A stretch of 64,000 bases of DNA. Source: Aphrocallistes beatrix. Taxonomy: Eukaryota > Porifera > Hexactinellida > Sceptrulophora > Aphrocallistidae. This document shows positions 20,807 through 34,727 of the stretch, one piece after another. Both the position numbers and the translations under genes were made by a program. Within the stretch, counting starts at the first letter, position 1. Every line of letters begins with the position of its first letter. The DNA lies in assembly GCA_963281255.1 (NCBI GenBank), contig OY725498.1:4588001-4652000 (forward strand), read 5' to 3'. Under the pieces are notes generated by a model, which was not told the origin of the DNA, made no database searches, and saw only the letters and a list, made by a program, of their open reading frames with translations.

Positions 20807-22166
20807 ATGGCTTTTCAGAAACATCTGCATGCTCCAAGGACAGATAAATTCGCACCGAATAAGGTAGTGGTAAATGTAGGTCTGTCTAGTGCAGCTGCGA
20901 TCGTAGCTGAGACTGCGACCTACCCTCTTGATCTCACCAAGAGCCGACTGCAAGTACAGGGCGAGAAGGGGATAGGGAGGGGGAAAGGAATGTTAGCAAT
21001 AGGATGGGGCGTTGTTAAAAATGAAGGGGTTTCAAAGCTTTGGAAAGGAATATTCATAAGCTCACTCAGGCAAATATTATACACCGGCGGACGGATTTCC
21101 ATCTACGAATACTTAAAAGAAGGTGCGACTAAGAGAAATAGACATGGGAGAGTGAGTACGTACGAGTTGGCTGGTGCTGGGATGTTCGCTGCGTTCTGTG
21201 GACAGTTCACGGCAAACCCAACAGATCTCGTTAAAGTAAGTTTCACAATCTATGCTATAGTTATTTCAATACATTGCTAACCATGGGCATGCCTAATTGG
21301 GCATGCCTAATTATAACGAGTCAAGATGCCTAATCTCCGGGACGGGGCAGAAAAGGTACCTAATTTCCGGGACGGGACGGGTTAAGATGCCTAATTTCCG
21401 GGACGGGACGGGTTAAGATACCTAATTACCGGGACGGGATGCCGTCCCGTCCCGGAAATTAGGTATCTAGATTTTCCGGAAATTAGGCATGCCCCTAACC
21501 ATGGATAATACATACTAGGTACGCCTACAAATGGACGGAGAGAAAATTGCAAGAGGTTTGCCTGTTAGGCAAACCGGAACAGTCGACGCATTCATGAATA
21601 TCTTAAAGGAGGATGGAATCAGGGGTTTATGGCGGGGGGCTGTGCCGAATTGCCAGAGAGCAGTGCTTCTAAGTTTAGGGGACGTCCTGGTATATCACAA
21701 GACGAAAATGGTTCTACAGAAAAGCTTTTCACTAAGTGATGGTCTGGGTACACATTTTCTCGCTTCAGGGATAGCTGGACTTACCTCTACACTCATTTGT
21801 TCGTAATATTGTTACTACCGATATAGTAGTTGTAGATAAGGCGATAGGGAAATTCCACAAATCCAATGGGTTAAAAGAGGTTAAAATTTTGGGATCAAAA
21901 TACGTAACAATGGATTATATTTATGAATTATAGGCACTCCTGTCGATGTTGTCAAAACGCGTATCATGAATCAACCCACGAAAGATGGGAAAGGCATCTT
22001 TTACAGATCCCCACTCCACTGCCTGATCACTTCAGTGAGGGGAGAAGGCCTGCTTGTCCTCTACAAAGGGTTTATACCAATATACGTACGAATTGGACCA
22101 TGGATCATTACCTTTTGGATTCTATATGAGAAATTTAGGAATTTATACGGAATAGAAACGTTTTAA
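20807..22166 (+). CDS. SLC25A27: mitochondrial uncoupling protein 4 (SLC25 carrier)
   Basis: Exons 20807-21235, 21519-21798 and 21934-22166 join in frame to 313 aa. Three carrier repeats are visible, each with a P-x-D/E-x-x-K-type signature: TYPLDLTKSRLQVQGE, ANPTDLVKVRLQMDGE and TPVDVVKTRIMNQPTKDGKG. Each pairs with an LWKG/LWRG/LYKG motif. The last repeat, ending LYEKFRNLYGIETF, closely follows UCP4, an inner-membrane proton/anion carrier. The second intron needs the weak donor GTTCGT after 21798; the stronger-looking GTAATA four bases later breaks CTPVDVVK. Intron 1 carries a hAT MITE. The start codon is 32 bases from that of the divergent phosphatase, so the two may share a promoter. Confidence 0.92.
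21285..21494 (+). mobile_element. hAT-type MITE, copy 2
   Basis: 210-bp element starting GGGCATGCCTAATT and ending AATTAGGCATGCCC. It is flanked by the perfect 8-bp duplication CTAACCAT (21277-21284 and 21495-21502). Interior units of the form CCGGGACGGGACGGGTTAAGATGCCTAATTT are repeated in tandem. A GATGCCGTCCC hairpin matches copy 1 in reverse. The left terminus is itself doubled (GGGCATGCCTAATTGGGCATGCC). It lies in UCP4 intron 1 and is non-coding. Confidence 0.88.
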
Positions 22167-22282
22167 TACAACTATTTTATCGCATACAATTGATCACTTG
22201 ATAGATTTAACTTTTTGTTAATATCAAACACGAATTCTTTTGCTAAAAACGAATTAAAATCATTCACTTACAATACAGTTAA

Positions 22283-22537
22283 TTAACCCAATACAAGGAG
22301 ATAGAGAATAGTGACAAGATTAATTAATATTAGAGGCCCACGCATCACTACTCGCACAGAGTAAATCCCTGTAATTAACTGGCCTTTCATTAGGTTAGGA
22401 TGTTGGTCATTGAAGCCAAAATTCTGATCCGATTTCCTGCTCAATCCAACTTGTTCTAGGAACTGATCGTTGAGAATAGCTACAGCGTTGATTAACAGCA
22501 GAGATGCTTCAAGAATGCACCCTATTGAAAATGGCAT
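22283..22537 (-). CDS. IER3IP1: IER3IP1/Yos1 family ER-Golgi protein
   Basis: 84 aa from ATG 22537, single exon. An N-terminal hydrophobic span (FSIGCILEASLLLINAVAIL), a short middle with NFGF, then SVRVVMRGPLILINLVTILYLL and a terminal LG closely follow the ~82-residue IER3IP1/Yos1 pattern, in which SVRTVMR.PLII.N is the signature. Yos1 works with Yip1/Yif1 in ER-to-Golgi vesicle transport, and IER3IP1 is needed for secretion. The open frame continues 38 codons upstream, but family length and the MPFS start favour 22537. It converges with UCP4, 116 bases between stops. Confidence 0.9.
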   Translation of the reverse strand: MPFSIGCILEASLLLINAVAILNDQFLEQVGLSRKSDQNFGFNDQHPNLMKGQLITGIYSVRVVMRGPLILINLVTILYLLVLG

Positions 22538-23077
22538 CGGAGATAACAACGAGATTCGGTTGTTTGTGGATTCAATAGAGAGAATTGAAACTTTCGAGTT
22601 GTTTACTGAATCTCTAATAGAACTGAATGACATATAACAACAGTATTGCACTAATAGTTATCATAAATTATTCGGTTTCGAGGGGGTTTCAAATGCTTTT
22701 TTTGAAACGAGAGGCCTTGTAGTGGCATCTTAAAATACTCCTACGCAGAAGGAGCAGATGGACTTTGTCTCGGGATTATTTTGAATGATAGACTCAATTA
22801 ATGACAAAAAGAGTCATTAAAATTTGCTTTTATAAGAGCAGTAAAAAGAAGGGAAAGACCGTGCATAACTCACACAAGGAGAAGCATTGGCGAGGGTGCA
22901 TATGTATAATAATATCAACAGCGTACAAATAATACCACAGATACAAATGTCATTATAATAGAGAAGAAGAGTAGAAAAAAAATAAGGTACAACACGGAAG
23001 AGCATTTCTCCAGAAAATCAGTTAGTTAGGTGGGGCCATGAGTTCTCTATGTGTGTGTGTGTGTGAGGAGTCTAGTG
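22538..23077. other. intergenic, no gene seen
   Basis: Spacer between IER3IP1 and PLEKHM2, with a short GT run at 23050-23065. Presumably the PLEKHM2 3' UTR and IER3IP1 upstream region. Confidence 0.45.
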
Positions 23078-26659
<3,582 letters not shown>

Positions 26660-27745
26660 ATGTACGTCTAATTTGTAGCAAAAGTTATTATAAACAAAAT
26701 TTCTCTCTCTCAGGAAATTATTGGTAAATTTATGCTTGTAAAAAGGCTGGATATGACGCGCTAGAATGAATACAACAATATGATATAACAGAAATACTCA
26801 TTGCTACCTATTATGTATGCAGCCGAACAATTGATAAGGAGGGCTTAGAATCACAGCATTGTTCGAGATACAATTGAAATGATATGTACAAGGGATACAA
26901 CGGAATGTTTTAAACGGTTGCTTCTAGCAAAGTACGTTTCGAAACTCAACGTGTTATGAATATGAGTGATCACCCTGGCCTTGAAACAGAATTAATATAT
27001 GTAAGAGAGTAGCTGAGCTAGATACTGTGTCTTCGATGTAAATTGCTTTGAATACATTATGTAATATACTAAAAGGAATAATTTGGTATCAAAAGTTTTG
27101 AATTAATTATTAATACAAGTCTTAAGCAGCATTGTCACTTTTGTATTCACTCTGTGCAAATACAAGTAAGCTCTGCTACTTTGCTATATCCTTCAAATAC
27201 ACATTTTTAATTGTAAAAAAATCTACACGAACTAAAAACCTTTTTGTCATCTATTTTATCAATGCAATGCTTTTGAGGCACAGAAACTGCTTTTGGATTT
27301 CGAGCTGCAATATTGCATGAATTTAAATTTCACACCACAGATAGATTAGATTGAGAGATATGTTTTCACGAATCGAGCTTGGTCGAAACAATCAATTTTG
27401 ACCACATGTACTATCGGGTTCCTGAATTAGACGATCAAAGATCAAAGTAGTGCCAAGTTTCAATAAAGCATATCTAGACTTTGATTGAAGTGATGCTTCC
27501 CTATTATGCTTGTATAAATAGAATTTTGGTTCATAGGTAGAACATACTACCATAATTATCTTGTCATGGAATGTTATAAACAATCTTTTGCCTTGCTTGT
27601 AAGTTCATTTTAGTAATTCTTCCTCGCTCAAAACTGTTAGTTACCGTAACAAGGAGAGTTCATGACTTGGGACCCATATCCTCAATGACAGTCTTCTCTC
27701 ATATACGTATATATATTTGAAAGTTATCAAGTAAACCTATTTTAG
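26660..27745. other. 1.1-kb non-coding region
   Basis: AT-rich DNA between divergent PLEKHM2 and the FN3 receptor. It should contain both promoters and the unrecognised 5' exon of the FN3 gene. No RNA gene, repeat or credible ORF found. Confidence 0.4.
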
Positions 27746-29693
27746 GTGCTGATATGCTGCTTATCTTTAGCAATCGCAAATGGAGGTGAGCATTTCTATT
27801 GTTTTTCAAAGTAGAAACAAATATGTATCTATTTTTCTTAGATATCCTTGCAGTCCGAAATCCAAAAGTTACAAGTATAAACTCGACAACATTGAGAGTT
27901 ACTTGGGATGCGTGCACGTTTGAGACTGGTACTGTCAACTATACTGTTGTAATTGAGACATCAGAACTTCGCAACAGCATGAGAGCCATCACTTTCCAAG
28001 CAGTGAATAATACTAACCAGTCGATTGAGATAAACAATGTATTTCCTTATACTTTGTATGAGATAACTATAACTGGTACAACTAGACTGAATGAAGTAAT
28101 TACTGCCACTCGACTGAATCAAAGAACAACTGCAGCCTGTATGTTTTAATTGAAAATTATTACAGTTTTAGACTTAGTTTGCATTGATTCAGGTATCTGT
28201 AATTAGTTCCCAGTGGACCTCCTCTAAGTGTAATCTCAGAAGCAATTTCCTTCAATCAGATCAACGTAACTTGGAGTGTCAATCTACGGAATGTGAACGG
28301 TCTCTTGCTTGCATTCAATATAGACTATACTCCTGTGAGTATGGCTCAATCAACTGTTGTCGTTTACAACGTAACGCTAGGAGACATAGGTCCATATGCT
28401 ATGCAGATAGGAGATTTGCCTGCTAACATCTACTATTATGTGAGTGTTTCAATTGTTAATAATATTGGAGAAGGAATGAAATCTGCTGCGAAGAGAACTA
28501 AAACTTTTCCTCGAGGTAAGTACATTACGTAGTAAAAGCTTTATTGCAAATCTAACTTTGAAGGATTAATATTCTTTTTGGCAGTTCCCTTCAATAACAA
28601 CTTCCTTCCTATGGCAGCTTTATCAAGTACTCCCACTTCAGTGCTCATTCAAATTCCTGCTCAACCTTTGTTTCCAACAGCAGACATTGCGTAAGATCTT
28701 ATTAGTGTTGATACATGTAATTTGCAATACAAATGTTCATTACTTGAACCCTATCTTTAGTGTGATATACATTATCGTTGACATAAACTCACCTCCAATA
28801 CTCACAACTCACAGTAACTCCCAAGTATACAGTCCCGTTTCATCATCTCAAGACGGGGATATACCCTTAAACGGTGCTGCTGTGAATAGCATTCGTATAC
28901 AAGCAGTACTCGGTCCTAGCCACTTTAACATTCAGAATGACTATTTCGAGTTTAATGTGGGAGATGGGGCAGTGACTATAAACAATAATCTGACAGTGAT
29001 TAACTCGCCGCTCGATCCTAGCATCACTTATCACATCAGCTACTATATATTATTCAATGATGAGAACGGGGTAAGCCAAATTTATTATAATATTTTTATT
29101 AGATAGATATTAATCAATATATGCGATATTTAGCAAACATCTGCATCTTTTTCCCTTATTACCGAGCTCTCTACGATAATACTACCAACAGGTGAGATAT
29201 TATGATGATACAAACTTAAATATTTATAATTTGTCTTCAATTTATATTTCTTTTTTGTCTAGAATCTCCAACCGACTCTTGTCTATCCTGCTTCCTTCCA
29301 TCTGTCATTGTGTTTGCTGTGATCATCGTAATAACCATCGCCATTGTCCTCAGTATACTATTATACTTTGTATATTGCACACGATTTCAGAAGGTGTCAC
29401 TACCAGCAGTCCGGAGGTTCTCTCTACCTGTGATAAGGAGAATCTCTCTACCAGTGGGACGTGAAATATCTCTGCCAGCGGGACGTAGGACTTCACTACC
29501 AGCAAACAACATTTCCGTACCAGTGGAGAAAAGAAATTCATTACCAGTGGGAAGGAAACTCTCATTGGCTGTAGGAAGGAAGGTCTCGCTACCAGTTGGA
29601 AAACAATACTCAATTCGAAAGCAGACAGTGAGAGCACAGGAATCTTTGATTTACGCTAATCCTGATGCAGAAAATCCCCATGTACATACTTGA
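27746..29693 (+). CDS. FN3 transmembrane receptor-like protein with repeated RRxSLP tail (5' end open)
   Basis: Seven exons in frame: 27746-27785, 27842-28138, 28207-28515, 28585-28690, 28761-29070, 29134-29191 and 29263-29693 (517 codons). The first visible exon is signal-peptide-like (VLICCLSLAIANG); no ATG in that phase is visible, so a short 5' exon is missing. Two fibronectin-III domains follow (VTSINSTTLRVTW and SGPPLSVIS), then a membrane-proximal region like that of receptor phosphatases. Next come one strong transmembrane span (SVIVFAVIIVITIAIVLSIL) and a short tail. The tail has about nine 7-8-residue repeats of the type SLPVGRRx, then YANP. No kinase or phosphatase domain is present. 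Probably a plasma-membrane adhesion or signalling protein of unknown function. Confidence 0.75.
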
Positions 29694-30845
29694 AAAAGAA
29701 CTTTTTAAAAATCATACTTGTGAAATAATGCAATGCTAGTGTGCTGTATTTTGTTTTACCAAGTGTAGAGTGATGAAGCAATGTTTTATTTTGCATTTTG
29801 CATAGTTTATATTCATTGTTAAATTAACTTCTGCCATCTAAAATATGAATTTTTCACAAATATTGGATTTCCGAACTTGCACACCGACTGCTAACCAAAA
29901 TTATTCACGATTAATCGACAAATTCTTTGAGGTACACAGTTGAGATTATTGCGAACTACGCATGGCTAGACTAATTCCAATTCATCAAAGTTAACACTGA
30001 ATATATATTGGATACGTATGTATAGCATCTATACTATCAGGAAATTAATATCATCAGGTGGTCGCCTTCTTAGTTACATTAATTTGATATGATTATCTTC
30101 TTTAATTTGCGTTTCTAATCGCGGATAAATTGCGAACCAGAATGCTATGATTAAATCAGGCAACTATTAACGAGTAATTACCAATATATCATATTATGAA
30201 AGCTAATAAACATCGGATAAATAAGATAGGTAAATATACAATAACTTTACAAATTCAAAGTGAGTTACTATTATTCTCAGCTACCAAGTTTGTTCTCTCA
30301 TAGCTGTTATCATTTTGTATAGTAAATTTTGCATGTTGATCATTATATACAATTATTGGAATTTATATTACATTGCAGTCACTCGTAGTTTGACTCCTAA
30401 AATTGTGATTTTCTCATTATTAATTATTTGTATATAAATTAGGTTGTTTCAGCTATTATTTCAATGTTATTTTGAAAGCGCTAAGTATCTAGTTTTGTGA
30501 ATTCCATAGTATTCGTTTTTGAGATTGTTTTTTCAGAAAAACGGAAATTAACTAGAAATCAGCTGAATACAACAGATAAATACATGAGCTTGACAAACAC
30601 TCTTCATCTATTCACTGTGAAGGAATCATAATTGAATTGAAACAAAAGTGTCTGTACTTAGAACCACAATAGTATCCATATTTCATTTCTGAGTATGATT
30701 TCGTAACATTCTCCTAAGTGATTCGCTTTCTTTTGTTTTGGGAAATGAACCTTCATTATTTAAACCAAAATGAAACCGTTCTTATAATCTATTTATTTGG
30801 AGAACTTGGATTAGATTCTATTCCTAATTTAATTTTATTTTAGCG
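29694..30845. other. 1.15-kb non-coding region
   Basis: Very AT-rich spacer before the myosin gene. A pyrimidine-rich acceptor (ATTTTATTTTAG) ends at 30843, two bases before the myosin ATG, implying a 5' UTR intron or trans-splice site. Nothing else seen. Confidence 0.45.
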
Positions 30846-33800
30846 ATGTCAATTGGTGTACAAAAATATTTTGAATTTCGCGAGGACGACAACCTTACAG
30901 GACTCTCAGAACTAACAACAGACACCATACTTGCAGCTGTCAAAAATCGTTATCTATGCGATAGAATATACACTCATATTGGAGAGATCTTGATTAGCGT
31001 CAATCCTTTCAAAGATCTTCCAATCTACTCACAAGAGATAGGCACGCTATGCAACCACATCATACAGAACCCAGGCATTGGTGGGCAGATGGTGCCACAC
31101 ATATTCAACGTTGCCTGCAAGCTGTACCACACGATGTACCACACCAAGAAGCAACAGGTGTGCGTCATTAGTGGGGAAAGTGGAGCAGGCAAAACTGAAT
31201 CAGCTAAACTCGTCATTCAGGAGATCGTAAATATCTGCGTTTCATCTGGAGTGAAAGGAATGAGTCTAGCGCATAAAATCTTAATGGTTAACCCCATCCT
31301 CGAAGCTTTTGGTAACGCACAGACACTTTTCAATGACAACAGCTCCCGTTTTGGGAAATACATTGATTTGACTTTTGACAACCAAGGAGTAGTCACTGGT
31401 GTGATCATGGCACAATATCTCCTAGAGAAGTCGCGAATAACCTTTCAAAGCTTAGGTGAGAGAAATTTTCATGTTTTCTACTACCTCCTAGCCGGGATGG
31501 CCAAGAGTAGTCGGAAAGAACTATTCTTAGATGTAGCCAAACCTTCTAACTTCATGTACCTATCGAATTATAGATTTTGCGACAGTGATTGTGCCACACA
31601 GGAAAGTTTGAATAGGTTTCATACTCTCTGCAATTGTCTGGACGCGATTGGCTTCACTAAAGTTGAAGTTGTGGATATTTTTCGCATTTTAGAGCTTGTA
31701 TTACACTTTGGAAATGTGACATTTTTCGGTGAAGATCAGGCAGTGGTGAAGAATCCCGCACAAATCCAAATCCTATCAGAATTACTCGGCATTGACTCGA
31801 CGCCCATTGCCCAGGCACTAACCGTGTCAATGAACACCGCGAGAAATGAGACCATCACTATTCCTTACAACGCGCGGAAAGCTTGCGACGTTAGAGACGC
31901 GACTGCGAAGGCCCTTTACGAGCGCGTTTTCGCATGGATTGTCCACAAAATAAACGATTCTCTCTCCCCTTCTCCTGACAAGAATCAGAACCAGATTGGA
32001 ATTCTAGATATATTTGGGTTCGAAAACTTTCAAAGGAACGGATTTGAACAGTTCTGTATTAACCTCGCCAATGAGCAGCTCCAGTACTACTTCAACCAGT
32101 ACATATTCTCAATGGAGCTGGAAGAGTATCAGAAAGAGGGGCTTGAAGGACTTCAAGTCAGTTTTAAAGACAACTCCAACGTAATTAACCTATTTTTGAA
32201 CCGACCATATGGACTAATTTCACTTTTAGACGAGCAGACTCGTTTTCCTAAAGGTGACGACAAAGGCCTCTTACAGAAAACAAAGGAGAATATCACTCGC
32301 AACAAAGCTTTCGTCCCTGATTTCGGTGATGAGCTTTACTTCACCATTAAACATTACGCAGGAAATGTTCGGTACTCAGTGCAGGGATTTATTGAGGTCA
32401 ATCGTGACACTCTACCAAACAACATCATCACGCTACTACAGCAGTCGCAATCTTACCTCATATCACTCATCTTCACTACGAATCCCACAGAAGTGGATCC
32501 TAACACCCTCCTCACACCTTCTCGTAAAGGAAGCAGGCTTTCAACGAGACGCGGGCTGAGTGGAGTGAGGGGGGGAGGGTCTGTGAGGAAAGTATGGACC
32601 GCTGCCGATGCGAATAAATCGATTACAGCGACGAAGAACAAAGCTAACTCTAAGACCTCTGTTGCTGGGCAGTTCAGGAAGTCTCTCGAATGGCTGATGG
32701 CGAAATTGTGCTCTGCAAACCCACATTTCATTCGATGCATCAAGCCTAACCCGAATAAACTCCCGAATACGTTTCAATGCGATTTCGTCGCAGCACAGCT
32801 CAGCTACACAGGCACTCTTGAGACGGTTAGGGTTCGACGAGAAGGGTACTCATACCGTCCACTCTTCTCAGAATTTGTTGACGTATACAGTCCGATTGCA
32901 TACAACTATTTAGACCGAGTTAAGCCCAATGCAAATGTTTGCCTAAAAATTTTAGCAAAAGTGAAGAACCTAGACGAGTTCAAGATTGGGAGATCGAAAA
33001 TCTTTCTCAAGTATTACCACCAAGACCAACTGAATCGCTACCTCATGGGGATGCATACTCATGCTACTGTGTTACAGAAACACGTGCGCGGCTTTCTTAC
33101 GAGAAAAAATCTCAAAGGACTTTATGCGCTCCGTTCCAAACAGGAAGCTCAACTGAAGATTTTCTTGAGCAACATTGCTACTTCAAGTCCTTTTATACTA
33201 CAGAGGCAGCACGCAATGATTCAGGAAGATGATGCAAGACAAATGGCGCGTATTTTCGCACTTGAACCTGCATTAGAGCCGGAGGTAACCAAAGAAGATA
33301 TTGAAATTGCAAACGAACTTAAACACACCGTGATTCCAATCATTTATAGCAGAAAAGAGTTGAAAAAACTCACTAAAAAGGAGAAAAAATTTAATAACAA
33401 AGCAGCAAAAAAGTCATGTTCAGTGCCACAAAAGAAAATGATCGAGTTGAGACCCAAAGTGTCCCTCAACACCTTGCAACCGCCGATCAAAGCTGTCCCG
33501 CAGGGTGAAATTCCGCGCGAACAGGTTTTCATAGGTGTAGATCCAGATGATATGGACATTTTCGGTAATTCAAACTCAACTGAGTTGAGTGAAAGCACTT
33601 CTGATTCGGATCCAGATGTATCCATGGTTACGGCTAATGGAAAAAATTTCCACAATCCTCGTGTTGTGAAAATAGGACAAGTGACAACATATAGTGATGA
33701 TAGTGATATTGCCATTTTGTCGCCCATGAGGTCAAGCATGATATCTGACCTAACACCTAACTTGACAGATGATTTATATTCAAACGAGTCGTCAGGGCAT

Positions 33801-34502
33801 TCAAAATCGCAAGATTTCCCGTTTTCTTCCACACCTGAGTCGATACTGAGTAGGTCAGTAAACTATATCGACCAAATAGAAGAACCAATTTATTCTAACA
33901 TTATCCCAAAGAACAAAGTCTCCAATCTCATCAACAAGTATGAAATAGAACCTCCTCCCATTTTCCCAGCTGTGGCGCCTAAATCTACCTACGTCCGCGC
34001 GATGGCTATAAATACCTCTCCCGAGCAGAGAGAGGCGATTGACGAGAAGCTAATAACCGCACTAGCCAGGGAGCAGAGTCTGAGAAGATGGAGAACCAAC
34101 GAAACGAAGAAATTCAATGAAAATCCAGGCGATTGGTATCATGGCGTGATTAGCCGTGAAGATGCGGAGTGCATTTTGATTTCGCGAGAAGACGGGACCT
34201 TTTTGGTGCGGCAGAGTGAGCACCGTCTCGGCTATGCATTGTCTGTCGTATCGAATAAGGAGATTCATCATTACATGGTGGAGACGCTGCCTGGAGGGAG
34301 GTATAGGTTGAAAGGGTCCAGAATTGAACATGTGAACCTGCAGGATCTTATCTGGTATTACACGAATAATGTTATTAGTGAGAGATTTCGCGAGAAGTTG
34401 TCGAAACCAGCGGAAAAGAGGGGCATTGCTGTTGATTATTCCAATAAAAAGTCTCCTGTGTTTGTGAAGATTAAAGATCTTTTTAAACGCAAAAAGAAGT
34501 GA
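30846..34502 (+). CDS. unconventional myosin with C-terminal SH2 domain
   Basis: Single exon, 1218 aa. The motor (about 1-735) has the P-loop GESGAGKTES (110-119), switch I NDNSSRFGK, switch II DIFGFENF, the relay region and the actin-interface string HFIRCIKPN. One clear IQ motif (LQKHVRGFLTRKNL) follows. The tail is Ser/Asp-rich and ends in an SH2 domain (about 1096-1190: WYHGVISREDAE, then the phosphotyrosine-binding FLVRQSE) with a basic terminus. The motor starts abruptly, without the N-terminal SH3-like subdomain, as in classes I and III. The SH2 Arg of FLVR is present, so phosphotyrosine binding is expected. Probably links actin transport to tyrosine-kinase signalling. Class assignment needs a tree. 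Confidence 0.9.
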   Translation: MSIGVQKYFEFREDDNLTGLSELTTDTILAAVKNRYLCDRIYTHIGEILISVNPFKDLPIYSQEIGTLCNHIIQNPGIGGQMVPHIFNVACKLYHTMYHTKKQQVCVISGESGAGKTESAKLVIQEIVNICVSSGVKGMSLAHKILMVNPILEAFGNAQTLFNDNSSRFGKYIDLTFDNQGVVTGVIMAQYLLEKSRITFQSLGERNFHVFYYLLAGMAKSSRKELFLDVAKPSNFMYLSNYRFCDSDCATQESLNRFHTLCNCLDAIGFTKVEVVDIFRILELVLHFGNVTFFGEDQAVVKNPAQIQILSELLGIDSTPIAQALTVSMNTARNETITIPYNARKACDVRDATAKALYERVFAWIVHKINDSLSPSPDKNQNQIGILDIFGFENFQRNGFEQFCINLANEQLQYYFNQYIFSMELEEYQKEGLEGLQVSFKDNSNVINLFLNRPYGLISLLDEQTRFPKGDDKGLLQKTKENITRNKAFVPDFGDELYFTIKHYAGNVRYSVQGFIEVNRDTLPNNIITLLQQSQSYLISLIFTTNPTEVDPNTLLTPSRKGSRLSTRRGLSGVRGGGSVRKVWTAADANKSITATKNKANSKTSVAGQFRKSLEWLMAKLCSANPHFIRCIKPNPNKLPNTFQCDFVAAQLSYTGTLETVRVRREGYSYRPLFSEFVDVYSPIAYNYLDRVKPNANVCLKILAKVKNLDEFKIGRSKIFLKYYHQDQLNRYLMGMHTHATVLQKHVRGFLTRKNLKGLYALRSKQEAQLKIFLSNIATSSPFILQRQHAMIQEDDARQMARIFALEPALEPEVTKEDIEIANELKHTVIPIIYSRKELKKLTKKEKKFNNKAAKKSCSVPQKKMIELRPKVSLNTLQPPIKAVPQGEIPREQVFIGVDPDDMDIFGNSNSTELSESTSDSDPDVSMVTANGKNFHNPRVVKIGQVTTYSDDSDIAILSPMRSSMISDLTPNLTDDLYSNESSGHSKSQDFPFSSTPESILSRSVNYIDQIEEPIYSNIIPKNKVSNLINKYEIEPPPIFPAVAPKSTYVRAMAINTSPEQREAIDEKLITALAREQSLRRWRTNETKKFNENPGDWYHGVISREDAECILISREDGTFLVRQSEHRLGYALSVVSNKEIHHYMVETLPGGRYRLKGSRIEHVNLQDLIWYYTNNVISERFREKLSKPAEKRGIAVDYSNKKSPVFVKIKDLFKRKKK

Positions 34503-34727
34503 TTTTTTTCAGTGAGATTTTAATTTGGTGTTATTGCTTGCTTGTTTTCTATTCTGTATAAATTGTTGGAACTGCTTTTATGATTTGACTCTCTTCAGAA
34601 TTGTATTATTTCTGCACTGATTAAGATTTAGAACTGTTGTAAGCCAATTACTTATATCTACTTTGTGTTGTGTTGCATTACTAATAGTGTATTTACATTT
34701 TCGGTTCTCTATAATCTTAGCAAACGA

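Noticed and set aside
21180..21300. Reading on past UCP4 exon 1 to a stop, implying a truncated carrier
   Set aside because: Splicing at 21235 to 21519 restores the second carrier repeat in frame; the intervening DNA carries the MITE.
27684..27785. ATG at 27686 or 27755 as start of the FN3 receptor
   Set aside because: Neither keeps the frame that gives the signal-peptide-like exon and the FN3 domain, so the true 5' exon remains unidentified.
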